From CAZPWQ01 sp964590495 (GTDB lineage: Bacteria; Bacteroidota; Rhodothermia; Balneolales; Balneolaceae), in NCBI GenBank assembly GCA_964590495.1, contig CAZPWQ010000022.1:1-35102 (forward strand): DNA of 35,102 bases, read 5' to 3'. Shown one piece after another: positions 6,840 to 14,963 of the stretch. Position 1 is the first letter of the stretch; each line of letters begins with the position of its first letter. Below the pieces are notes generated by a model. It did no database searches, was not told where the DNA came from, and was given only the letters and a program-made list of their open reading frames with translations. The position numbers were made by a program, and so were the translations under genes.

Positions 6840-8607
6840 ACCTGTTTCTTTTATTAGCCTCCTAATACTCCTTCTGGGTTTCAGCTTTCAAAAGGAGGCC
6901 CTTGCTCAGTCGTCTGTAAATCTCAGCGCTTCTGTATCTGAAAATAAGGTATTTTCCGGTGAAAGAGTTACCCTTTCTATTGAAATAAGTGGTGATTTCA
7001 ATAATGTGTCACGTCCGGAAATACCGGGCGATATTCCCGGCTTCCGAATGCTCAGTAATACTCCCTCCACCTCCCGGAGTTTCAGTTTTGTGAATGGGGA
7101 AAGCAGTACAACATATACCTATACCTATTATCTGATAGCACAACAAGAAGGCTCGCATCAGATACCGGAATTTTCTGTAAATATTGATGATACCGAGTAT
7201 ACTACCCGGCCTCTGTCGGTGGAAGTTATAGACCGGAATAGCTCCGCCGACTCACCTTCGTCACAACAGCCAGATATATTTCTTCAGCTTGATGTATCGG
7301 ATGAAACTCCCGTAACCGGACAACAACTCATCGTGGATGTAGTGCTATTCTTTAAATCCGGGTTGGAAGTCAACTCCTATCAGCCCGTACCGGGTTGGAA
7401 AGCCGAAGGTTTCTGGAAGGAAGAGTTGGAAAACAGCCGTCGTCCACAGGCTACTTCGGTTATTGTGGATGGTGTACGTTACAGAAAAGCACGATTGCTA
7501 CAGTTTGCACTGTTTCCGACCAAATCGGGAGAGCTCACGATCAGTCCGTATGAGATTGCTGTATCTGTTCGCTCTTCAAATTCCCGCAGAGATTCCTTCA
7601 GCAGCTTTTTCGGAGGTTTTGGTACAAACCAGCGCCAGGTTGAGCTGGAAAGTGATCCTATAACATTAAATGTGGAAGAGCTCCCTGCATTATCCGAAGG
7701 TGATTTTCTTGGTGCCGTCGGTGAATTCGAGGTGGGCCGGGAAATCAGCACCACAAAAACAATGGTTGGCGAATCAATTGAGGTCACAACCACGATATCA
7801 GGTACAGGCAACATCCCGCTTATTTCTAAACCAGACTATGAGCTGCCGGAAGGACTGGAAGTGTATGATCCCCAGGAAAAATCAAATCTGAATCGACGCA
7901 ATCAGCAAATCAGCGGTACGAAGGTTTATACTGATATCATTATCGCCCGCTCACCCGGAACCTATACCATTCCTGGGAAAACGGTGTCTTATTTTAATCC
8001 ATCGACTAGTCGGCATGTTACCCGTACTTTGCCCCCTCTTTCATTTTCGGCAGAACCCAATCCCGAAACCATTGCTGCCAACGATTCCCGGGGTTCGTTT
8101 TCAGTCCGTCCCGTAACAGGACTGGCAAATTGGGTGAGATCCGAACCTGCTGATTTAGCCTCTCATTGGTGGTTTTGGGCTGGTATTATCATGCCACTCT
8201 TGTTATTAGGCGTGGCCTACTGGCGTAAAACATACCTGGAAAAATTGAATACCGACATTACCTTTGCACGTTCGGAGAAAGCCAGGGATAAAGCTTCCGA
8301 AAGGTTGAATGAGGCGGTGCGATTATCCGAAACCGGTGAAATAAAACCGGCTTATAACATGCTTCAAAAAGCTTTAACGGGCTTTATCAGTGACAAGATG
8401 GGATTGGCAGAAGCGGGGTTGTCCAATGAGGAATATATCAGGGCATTACAGGAGCAGAAAATAGATCCCAACCTTGTTAAAAATGTCCGGTTGTTACTGG
8501 ATAAATGCGCTTCGATCAGTTATGCTCCGAATCCCTCACGTGAATATTTAAAATCGCACGTGGGACTTGCAGAAAGTACGATTGATAAACTGAAAAAGGT
8601 GTTATAA
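6823..8607 (+). CDS. batD: BatD oxygen-tolerance protein
   Basis: BatD of the aerotolerance operon, a single-pass envelope protein whose biochemical role is not settled. The 594-residue product has a signal peptide ending near ALA-Q (residues 27-30). A long periplasmic region of beta-rich repeats begins VNLSASVSENKVFSGERVTL and includes the family-typical segment around SFSFVNGESSTTYTYTYYL. One transmembrane helix lies at about 449-468 (WWFW...GVAYW), followed by a roughly 125-residue cytoplasmic helical tail. The start inside the batC end (17-base overlap) gives the best signal peptide. batE follows after 5 bases, so the three genes form one tight unit. Confidence 0.9.
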   Translation: MKRIGKPVSFISLLILLLGFSFQKEALAQSSVNLSASVSENKVFSGERVTLSIEISGDFNNVSRPEIPGDIPGFRMLSNTPSTSRSFSFVNGESSTTYTYTYYLIAQQEGSHQIPEFSVNIDDTEYTTRPLSVEVIDRNSSADSPSSQQPDIFLQLDVSDETPVTGQQLIVDVVLFFKSGLEVNSYQPVPGWKAEGFWKEELENSRRPQATSVIVDGVRYRKARLLQFALFPTKSGELTISPYEIAVSVRSSNSRRDSFSSFFGGFGTNQRQVELESDPITLNVEELPALSEGDFLGAVGEFEVGREISTTKTMVGESIEVTTTISGTGNIPLISKPDYELPEGLEVYDPQEKSNLNRRNQQISGTKVYTDIIIARSPGTYTIPGKTVSYFNPSTSRHVTRTLPPLSFSAEPNPETIAANDSRGSFSVRPVTGLANWVRSEPADLASHWWFWAGIIMPLLLLGVAYWRKTYLEKLNTDITFARSEKARDKASERLNEAVRLSETGEIKPAYNMLQKALTGFISDKMGLAEAGLSNEEYIRALQEQKIDPNLVKNVRLLLDKCASISYAPNPSREYLKSHVGLAESTIDKLKKVL

Positions 8608-8612
8608 GAGCC

Positions 8613-9392
8613 ATGCTGAAGCGAACTTTCCCTTTTCTTCTTTTTTTGTTGCTTCTGGTGCCCTGCGTTTATCCGGTGTATGCGCAGGGAAGTGCCCAGG
8701 CTCTGTTTGACGAGGCAAATGAAGCCCTGGAGGATAATAATTTTTCGGAGGCTATAACCGCTTATAAAGATCTTGAAGATAGGAATACGATATCCGGCGG
8801 ACTGTTCCTGAATATGGGAATAGCTTATCTGCGGCTGGATTCTCTGGGTTATGCAAAATATTATTTTATGAAGGCCGGTCAATTTGAAGAAACAGAAGTG
8901 CGGGCTGAGGAAGCACTTGAATTTGTAGAATCCCGGTTCAGCCGTCAATCTGCTGTTTTGCCAAAGCTGCCGTGGGATGTTGCTGTAGAATGGCTGCAGG
9001 ATCATTTAGGTGCAACTACTCTTTTGGGTATTGCCGTTCTTTTATTAAACACCGGCGTTATTATTTTTGTTGCCAAATGGTTTTTTACCGGGTTCAGCAG
9101 AATCTTTCACTTTTCCGGATTGATAATCACAGGTCTGGCCCTCCTGCTTGTTCTCACCAGTTTTTATACCAGCTATGTAAGTGATCGATATAGTACTGCT
9201 GTTTTAATTACCGGTAAGACACCTGTGGTAGAGCAGCCCCGCGGAGACGCTGCACTTATAAGCCAGGCCTATGAGGGCTACACTTTCACCGTTGATCATT
9301 TTCGCAGTAAGGAACACCCCGGGTGGACTTATGTACGCATGAGTAATGGATTGTATGGATGGATTCCCGGGAGTGATATCCGTGTTTTATAA
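8613..9392 (+). CDS. batE: BatE-like TPR and SH3 protein
   Basis: Probable BatE. The 259-residue product has a signal peptide (1-25, ending VYAQG) and TPR-like helices at about 26-95. Two transmembrane helices follow at about 130-155 and 162-188, then a C-terminal bacterial SH3-like domain (about 195-259) ending in GWTYVRMSNGLYGWIPGSDIRVL-type strands. This order (TPR, two TM, SH3) is the usual BatE layout. The ATG lies 5 bases after the batD stop. Nothing downstream on the same strand belongs to the cluster; the next gene is 193 bp away. batA and batB are absent from the window. Confidence 0.87.
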   Translation: MLKRTFPFLLFLLLLVPCVYPVYAQGSAQALFDEANEALEDNNFSEAITAYKDLEDRNTISGGLFLNMGIAYLRLDSLGYAKYYFMKAGQFEETEVRAEEALEFVESRFSRQSAVLPKLPWDVAVEWLQDHLGATTLLGIAVLLLNTGVIIFVAKWFFTGFSRIFHFSGLIITGLALLLVLTSFYTSYVSDRYSTAVLITGKTPVVEQPRGDAALISQAYEGYTFTVDHFRSKEHPGWTYVRMSNGLYGWIPGSDIRVL

Positions 9393-9585
9393 CATTGATC
9401 GTCATAATTGTTGAAGCTAATATGACACGGAAAAGGCAGGTATACAGATGCAATCGTATGCACAGGCAAAGTTGTTGAAAACATTTAATCCAACTATTCT
9501 GTTATCTGAGGGCTTTACCATTCAACCGTGATTATCTAAATTCTATAGCATAAATCATCTACTGACGTTAACCTAAATATGCTAA

Positions 9586-10956
9586 ATGAATACTGTACAA
9601 AGTTTTATAGAATCCAATAAAGAAAAATTCAAAGACCAGTTATTCGAATTTTTACGCATCCCCAGTATTAGTACAAGCACCAGCCATAAAGAAGATGTCC
9701 GCAGGGCAGCAGGTTTTTTGCTTGACCAGTTAAAGGCTCTGGATATCGATCGGGCAGAGTTTTTTGAAACAGGTGGAAATCCCATTGTATATGGAGAGTT
9801 AACAACAGATAAAACCAAACCGACCGTATTGATCTACGGTCATTACGATGTGCAGCCACCGGATCCTGAAGAACTTTGGCAGACTTCTCCTTTTGAGCCG
9901 ACGATGCGAAATGGTGATATTTATGCCCGCGGGGCAAGCGACGACAAGGGACAATCTTTTACGCATGTAAAGGCTTTTGAATCGTACCTGAAATCAGGAA
10001 CCGAATTCCCGGTCAATATAAAATTTATTTTTGAAGGTGAAGAGGAGATCGGATCACCACATCTGATACCATTTATTAAGGAGCATAAGGAGCTTCTTGA
10101 ATGCGATATGGTGCTTATATCCGATACCGCGATGTTTGCAGAAGATACTCCGTCTATCACCTACGGATTGCGCGGTCTGGCATATATGGAAATAGAGGTA
10201 ACAGGACCCAATCGCGATTTGCATTCGGGAGTATATGGCGGGGCTGTTGAAAATCCCGCCAATGCTCTTTGTGAAATTATAGCCGGACTGAAGGACGGAG
10301 ACGGGGTTATCACTATCCCCGGTTTTTATGATGATGTCAAGGAACTATCTGAAGAAGAGCGGGAAGCCTATAAAAAACTCCCTTTCAATGAGGAAGCATA
10401 CAAAAAGGATCTGGGTCTGAAAGCAGTGGCCGGCGAAAAAGGATATAATACACTGGAACGCGCTTCTGCACGTCCCTCGCTGGATGTTAACGGATTATGG
10501 AGCGGTTATCAGGGTGAAGGGGCCAAAACTGTACTGCCGGCCGGGGCAGGGGCTAAAGTCAGTATGAGGCTGGTCCCCGATCAGGATCCGGTCAAGATCG
10601 CCAAACTTTTTAAGAACCACGTGGAGTCGCTGGGATCAGATGCTGTAACTGTTTCTGTTAGCGAACATCACGGCGGACATCCATCCCTCACGGATCTCTC
10701 TTTTTATGGATTGAAGGCTGCTGCGAAGGCTTTTGAAGAGATTTATGGTAAAGAGCCACTGTTCACCCGTGAAGGCGGATCAATACCTATTGTAGCCGAT
10801 TTTCAAAAAGTGTTGGGGGTGCAGTCGGTTTTAATGGGTTTCGGACTAAACAGCGATGCCATTCATTCCCCGAATGAAAAGTTTGCCCTTAAAGATTTCT
10901 ATCGCGGCATTAAAACGTCGGCCAAATTTTTTGAAGTCCTTCCCGATTATGTGTGA
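9586..10956 (+). CDS. M20-family dipeptidase
   Basis: Cytosolic di-zinc metallopeptidase of family M20 (CNDP/PepV-like) that hydrolyses dipeptides. The 456-residue product shows all the metal and catalytic positions: H86 and D88 in GHYDVQP, D119 in ASDDKG, the Glu pair E153-E154 in EGEEEIGS, D180 in ISDTAMF, H213 in DLHSGVYGG in the dimerisation-domain insertion, and a final His in DAIHSPNE near the C-terminus. No signal peptide is present. Length is normal for the family. It stands alone between the bat genes and a repeat-rich gap. The exact substrate cannot be read from sequence. Confidence 0.93.
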   Translation: MNTVQSFIESNKEKFKDQLFEFLRIPSISTSTSHKEDVRRAAGFLLDQLKALDIDRAEFFETGGNPIVYGELTTDKTKPTVLIYGHYDVQPPDPEELWQTSPFEPTMRNGDIYARGASDDKGQSFTHVKAFESYLKSGTEFPVNIKFIFEGEEEIGSPHLIPFIKEHKELLECDMVLISDTAMFAEDTPSITYGLRGLAYMEIEVTGPNRDLHSGVYGGAVENPANALCEIIAGLKDGDGVITIPGFYDDVKELSEEEREAYKKLPFNEEAYKKDLGLKAVAGEKGYNTLERASARPSLDVNGLWSGYQGEGAKTVLPAGAGAKVSMRLVPDQDPVKIAKLFKNHVESLGSDAVTVSVSEHHGGHPSLTDLSFYGLKAAAKAFEEIYGKEPLFTREGGSIPIVADFQKVLGVQSVLMGFGLNSDAIHSPNEKFALKDFYRGIKTSAKFFEVLPDYV

Positions 10957-11027
10957 GTTTTGAGTTTTGATTTACTGAGGGATTGATTTGTTTGAGTGTA
11001 CGATACGAGAATCTATAAGGGTAAAGT

Positions 11028-11090
11028 CCCTCCTTGTTCCGCTGTGGTTTTCAGTGGAATAGGGAGGGATTTAGGGTGGGTCGGCTGCGA
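11028..11090 (+). repeat. Dispersed repeat family 2, copy 2
   Basis: Shares CCCTCCTTGTT, CGCTGTGG, TTCAGTGGAATAGG and GGGTGGGTCGGCTGCG with 4980-5072, in the same orientation, with a shorter middle. It lies in the convergent gap between the dipeptidase and the esterase. Confidence 0.7.
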
Positions 11091-11106
11091 AGGATGCAAA
11101 CCTATC

Positions 11107-11126
11107 CGAGGGAATGAATTCCCTCG
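11107..11126. repeat. Perfect short palindrome
   Basis: CGAGGGAAT-GA-ATTCCCTCG: 9-bp arms with a 2-base centre, in the convergent intergenic gap. No T run follows on either strand. Confidence 0.75.
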
Positions 11127-11154
11127 CTAGTGATAGTTTGACAGGGCACTGGCT

Positions 11155-11178
11155 GGTTCAAGCGTCCACGCTTGAACC
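11155..11178. repeat. Perfect hairpin, possible bidirectional terminator
   Basis: GGTTCAAGCGT-CC-ACGCTTGAACC: 11-bp perfect arms with a 2-base centre, 19 bases from the esterase stop on the minus strand and about 200 bases past the dipeptidase stop. The plus side is followed by TTTATA, a weak tail. It may be a repeat palindrome that also serves as a terminator. Confidence 0.6.
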
Positions 11179-11196
11179 TTTATATGAATTCCTTTG

Positions 11197-11862
11197 CTAC
11201 ACATTGTTTAGAATTGTATTGATATGGCTGATTTCATCCTTGTTAACCGTATGCCCCATATTCGGGTAAATTTTTGTGGTAAGATTGGCATTCAGCGCCT
11301 GGAAAACCTCTGCTGTTTCGTTAACTCGTTCTTCAGGGATATGCGGATCCGAATCACTGCAGCCCAGGAAAACGGGGACATCCTCAAGGGAGCCCGAGTA
11401 ATTTTCCGGCTCAACACTCTCGCCGATAAGTCCGCCGCTTAAACCTACCACCCCGCCGTATTTTTGGGGATGACGTGCTGCAAACTCGGTTGCAAGACAG
11501 GCACCCTGTGAAAAACCGAGAATAACAATTTTTTCCGTCGGAATACCGTCATCGTTTAAGCCATTAATAATATCAAATATGGCCTGTAATCCGCTGGAGA
11601 TACCGGGTTCGTTCATATCTTTCGGAGCCATAAACGAACGGGGATACCACGCATGGCCGTGGGCCTGCGGTGCCCGGTAGTGGAAATCCTTTCGGTTAAA
11701 TTCATTAGCAAACATCAGGATACTGTCGGCGGAGGCACCGCGGCCGTGGATCAATATCATACCGGCAGCGGCGTCAGCGGGATGAACACCGCCTGTAGCA
11801 ACATACTGCCCCTGGTGCGGACCGTTTATAGGGTTTTGGGGATCTATTCGAAATAGTGACAT
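11197..11862 (-). CDS. Phospholipase/carboxylesterase family hydrolase, MhqD-like
   Basis: Alpha/beta hydrolase of the phospholipase/carboxylesterase family, 221 residues, cytoplasmic (no signal peptide). The catalytic triad is visible: S118 in GFSQGA, D172 in SDSDPH and H204 in NMGHTV. ILIHGRGA at 37-44 is the oxyanion-region motif. In Bacillus subtilis the related MhqD is induced by hydroquinones together with the MhqO dioxygenase. Here two MhqO-like dioxygenases sit just upstream on the same strand, so a quinone/electrophile role is a reasonable inference. The 240-bp gap with a repeat (11951-12020) means it may have its own promoter. A simple acyl-esterase remains possible. Confidence 0.85.
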   Translation of the reverse strand: MSLFRIDPQNPINGPHQGQYVATGGVHPADAAAGMILIHGRGASADSILMFANEFNRKDFHYRAPQAHGHAWYPRSFMAPKDMNEPGISSGLQAIFDIINGLNDDGIPTEKIVILGFSQGACLATEFAARHPQKYGGVVGLSGGLIGESVEPENYSGSLEDVPVFLGCSDSDPHIPEERVNETAEVFQALNANLTTKIYPNMGHTVNKDEISHINTILNNV

Positions 11863-11950
11863 GCGTATTTAGCGGTTTGGAACCTACATTAATTAATAGT
11901 TCGATTACAGGAGATCTTTCAACCGAAGGCATCCTATGGGAGACTAGCAC

Positions 11951-12020
11951 TTTGGCTGCGCCACCAACGAGATTCTTCGACGGCGGGACGGAAAAACCAC
12001 GTCCCTGGCTCAGAATGACA
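11951..12020 (-). repeat. Half copy of the TGTCATTCTGAG repeat family
   Basis: On the minus strand it begins TGTCATTCTGAG (12020-12009), continues with a GGACGTGGTTTTTCCGTCCC block and GAAGAATCTCGT, then loses similarity. A degenerate GGAGATCTTTCAACC near 11911-11925 may be what is left of the other half. Opposite in orientation to the copies at 23.3 and 28.3 kb. Confidence 0.75.
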
Positions 12021-12102
12021 CGGAGGAAGATAGGCTTACATTAAGCCCCTATCCCCTATCCCCAAACGCCACGCGCCCTGCGCTTCGCGCTATGCCATAC
12101 GG

Positions 12103-13035
12103 TTAAATTTCCAGTTCAGGTAACGTCTGTTCTATTTTGTCACGGCGCGATTCCAGCCATGGAGGCAGGATCAGCTTTTCACCGAGATGCTCCGGATCTT
12201 CATCGACATCGTATCCGGGCCCGTCGGTTGCCATTTCAAACAATACGCCGCCCGGTTCACGGAAATAGACCGATTTAAACCAGTGGCGGTCGATAATCTG
12301 GGATGGCTGAAGTCCCTTTTCCTGCACTTTCTTTCGCAACTTATCCAACTCCTGCTCATTTTCAGTACGAAAGGCAATGTGGTGAATGATACCACGGCCA
12401 TTTTGTCCCCGCTCCGGCTTCGTAGTTTCAATGATTATGGAACGGCCTATGAGTGCATTGGTCTGGTAAAGCGTCAGGTTTTCTTCAGAGGCAGTTTCAT
12501 TAAAGCCGAACAACTCTTTCAACAGAGAAACAGTTTCATCTTTTTCAGGAAGCCACAGCCGGGATCCCCAAAAACCACGGATAGCGTGTACGGCGGGAAC
12601 CGGATGCTCCGGATCTTCTTCACCTGTTTCCGCTTCTCCGTCAAATATCAAATCGAGCTCAAGTCCGTCCGGATCTTCAAACCTGATGGCATGCCTGCCG
12701 AATTGTTCGAATGTATCGAGGATCTCAACTTCCTCTTCTTTCAATCGATCAGACCAAAATTCTTCTGAACCTTCGGGTACGGCAAATGAAACATTGATTG
12801 TTTCGCCGGTTCCCGGTTTACCTTTGACGGCGCGGGGCCATGGGAAAAACGTAATGCTGGAACCCGGCGAAGCGGACCGGTTTCCATAAAAAAGATGATA
12901 GGTTCCCGGATCATCCTGGTTTACAGATTTTTTGACCAGGCGGAGACCGAGAGTTTTGGTATAGAAATCCGCATTTTGCTGCGGGTCACCCGCCAGTGCC
13001 GTAATGTGATGAATACCTTTGTGGTGTGTCTTCAT
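12103..13035 (-). CDS. Ring-cleaving dioxygenase, MhqO-like (copy 1)
   Basis: Two-domain VOC (glyoxalase-fold) protein of the MhqO type, thought to open hydroquinone or catechol rings with a divalent metal. The 310-residue product has the N-terminal start GIHHITALAGDPQQNADFY with H9/H10, the second-domain IIHHIAFR with H218/H219, and E267 in PGGVLFEMATDGPGY. These give the expected His-His-Glu metal set. Its ATG overlaps the stop of the upstream paralogue by 4 bases (ATGA), so the pair is translationally coupled. The two are clearly homologous but well diverged. The substrate is inferred from family only. Confidence 0.88.
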   Translation of the reverse strand: MKTHHKGIHHITALAGDPQQNADFYTKTLGLRLVKKSVNQDDPGTYHLFYGNRSASPGSSITFFPWPRAVKGKPGTGETINVSFAVPEGSEEFWSDRLKEEEVEILDTFEQFGRHAIRFEDPDGLELDLIFDGEAETGEEDPEHPVPAVHAIRGFWGSRLWLPEKDETVSLLKELFGFNETASEENLTLYQTNALIGRSIIIETTKPERGQNGRGIIHHIAFRTENEQELDKLRKKVQEKGLQPSQIIDRHWFKSVYFREPGGVLFEMATDGPGYDVDEDPEHLGEKLILPPWLESRRDKIEQTLPELEI

Positions 13036-13976
13036 AATATATTTTTACTTCCTGCTGATTTCAGTTGAGGCAGTTCTTTTTCAATTATATGGCGATCCTC
13101 TTCAAGCCAGGCAGGCAGTTTCAGTTCGCTGCCAAGCTCGGTTGCAGATTCGTCTTCCGTGAAACCCGGGCCGTCTGTGGCAATCTCAAATAATACGCCG
13201 CCCGGTTCGTGAAAGTAGATCGATTTAAAATATAGCCGGTCTTTTATCTCTGTCAGATAGTATCCCCTGCTAAGCAGATCATTTTGCACAGACTGCTGCT
13301 CTCTCTCATCATGTGCCCGGAAAGCGATGTGATGGACCGTACCCTTGCCCGGTCGTCCGTCCAGATCAAAACCATCAATTATTTCCACATATGAACCGAA
13401 CTTTGCGTCTGTGCTATACAAATATCGTCCTTCGAACTGATCAAACAACTCAAAGCCGAGGTAATTCTCCAGCAGTTTCCCGGTTGGAGCATAATCTCTA
13501 ACACCGAGAGTGGCACCATGAATACCGCGAATGGCATATTCGCCGGGTATGGGCCCCCCACTCCATCCTTCAGCTGTATTCGCTTTGGGTTCGAATACCA
13601 GTTCCAGATGTAACCCGTCCGGATCCTGCAGACCGACCACCTCTTTCCCAAATCGTGAGAAGGGGGTTTCGATATCGATATTCTTATCCGTCAGATAATC
13701 CAGCCAATAGGATTTTGAATTGGTCGGCACGGAGAAAGAAACAGCCACTGCATGTCCGCGGTCCGGATAACCCTGCTTCAGGTGCTTCCATGGGAAAAAG
13801 GTCAGAACCGTACCCGGCTCACCTGTTTCATTGCCGTAGTAAAGGTGATATACCGAGGGGTCATCAAAATTCACCGTTTTCTTTACCAGTCGAAGTCCCA
13901 GTATCCCGGAATAAAAATCATAGTTTTGCTGAGGATCCCCCGCTACAGCAGTTATGTGATGAATTCCTTTTGTCAT
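13032..13976 (-). CDS. Ring-cleaving dioxygenase, MhqO-like (copy 2)
   Basis: Paralogue of the adjacent dioxygenase, 314 residues from the ATG at 13976. A TTG two codons earlier (13982) is also open, but the ATG is preferred because it gives the same N-terminal register (TKGIHHITAVAGDPQQNYDFY) as its neighbour. Metal ligands by alignment are H6/H7, H215/H216 in VHHIAFR and E264 in PGGVLFEIATDGPGF. Both VOC domains are intact. It is first in a two-gene unit, coupled by ATGA to copy 1. The SDR gene at 14127-14849 lies upstream on the same strand with a 150-base gap. Confidence 0.88.
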   Translation of the reverse strand: MTKGIHHITAVAGDPQQNYDFYSGILGLRLVKKTVNFDDPSVYHLYYGNETGEPGTVLTFFPWKHLKQGYPDRGHAVAVSFSVPTNSKSYWLDYLTDKNIDIETPFSRFGKEVVGLQDPDGLHLELVFEPKANTAEGWSGGPIPGEYAIRGIHGATLGVRDYAPTGKLLENYLGFELFDQFEGRYLYSTDAKFGSYVEIIDGFDLDGRPGKGTVHHIAFRAHDEREQQSVQNDLLSRGYYLTEIKDRLYFKSIYFHEPGGVLFEIATDGPGFTEDESATELGSELKLPAWLEEDRHIIEKELPQLKSAGSKNIL

Positions 13977-14088
13977 GAGCAAGAAATAGTTAATGTGTTT
14001 AACGACGCGTTGAGTGGTTACAGTTAATTCTGTGTTGAAGCTATTAGCACTCAGCCATCAGCTTTCAGCTGTGGTTCATCCGGCATCT

Positions 14089-14125
14089 GGTATCCAGGAT
14101 CTAGGATCCAGTATCCAGTATCCAG
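14089..14125. repeat. Short GTATCCAG-type tandem repeat
   Basis: Imperfect octamer repeats of the form GTATCCAG / GGATCCAG, ending 1 base before the SDR stop codon. Just upstream, TCAGCCATCAGCTTTCAGC (about 14051-14069) is a similar degenerate repeat. Neither is in a gene. Confidence 0.6.
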
Positions 14126-14126
14126 T

Positions 14127-14849
14127 TCACGCCTTTCCATAAACCGGAATTACACCACCGCGTGTCACTTCATTCTCTTCCGAACATAAATAAGCTATTT
14201 GCCGGGCAAGCTGTTCCGGTTTGGGCCACATGTCAAAATCAGCATCGGAAATAGCCTTACGATTTTCAGGTGTATCGATGATAGAAGGCGCAATGGCATT
14301 TACCAGGATATTTTCTTCTGCAAGTTCTGCTGCCAGTGCTTCTGTGAGTGCAGCAACGGCGGCTTTCGAAACCGTGTAAGCAGACATCCCCTTGCCCTGT
14401 CTGGGCTCCACACCTGGACGGGCCGAAATATTGACAATGCGTCCGCCTTCATAGGATGATTCCCTCATCCATTGCACAGCCGCCCGGCAGGAATTATAGC
14501 AGGTAAAAGTATTCATCTGCAACTGCTTATTGAAATCTCCTAGTGGTGTATCTTCTATCGGGCCCATGCCGAATCCTCCGGCGATATGCACCGACGCCCA
14601 CAGCGGTCCCTGTTTTTCAACGGCCGCCTCAAAAAACGACCGGGCATCTTCTTCACCGGCCAGATTGACATCCGGCTGTGCAAATACCTTAGGTTCCTTT
14701 TTCAGCTCAAAAGAATCGTACTCCTGCTGATTAAAACAGGGTACACTGAGATTTGCACCGGCATCCAGAAACAGTCTGGCAGTTGCCGTACCGAGAGCGC
14801 CGGCTCCCCCGGTTATTATAATGTGTTTATCATTAAAATTAAGCTTCAT
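14127..14849 (-). CDS. Short-chain dehydrogenase/reductase
   Basis: Classical SDR, 240 residues, NAD(P)-dependent oxidoreductase in the cytoplasm. The cofactor motif TGGAGALG is at 13-20. The catalytic tetrad is N113, S142 (NISARPG), Y158 and K162 (SAYTVSK). The usual NNAG segment is changed to HIAGGFG at 88-94. The substrate is unknown; the neighbouring dioxygenases and esterase make an aromatic or quinone-derived carbonyl an attractive but unproven guess. It is in the same orientation as, and upstream of, the dioxygenase pair, with 150 bp of repeat-bearing DNA between, so co-transcription is uncertain. Confidence 0.88.
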   Translation of the reverse strand: MKLNFNDKHIIITGGAGALGTATARLFLDAGANLSVPCFNQQEYDSFELKKEPKVFAQPDVNLAGEEDARSFFEAAVEKQGPLWASVHIAGGFGMGPIEDTPLGDFNKQLQMNTFTCYNSCRAAVQWMRESSYEGGRIVNISARPGVEPRQGKGMSAYTVSKAAVAALTEALAAELAEENILVNAIAPSIIDTPENRKAISDADFDMWPKPEQLARQIAYLCSEENEVTRGGVIPVYGKA

Positions 14850-14963
14850 AAAAAGTAATCGAAATTACCTGGAATTTATTCATTGCTTGAACAAAAAGTA
14901 ATGGCTATTGCATTCAAAACATTTTAATATTAACATCATTGGTAATCTCCCCCGTAAGGTCAA

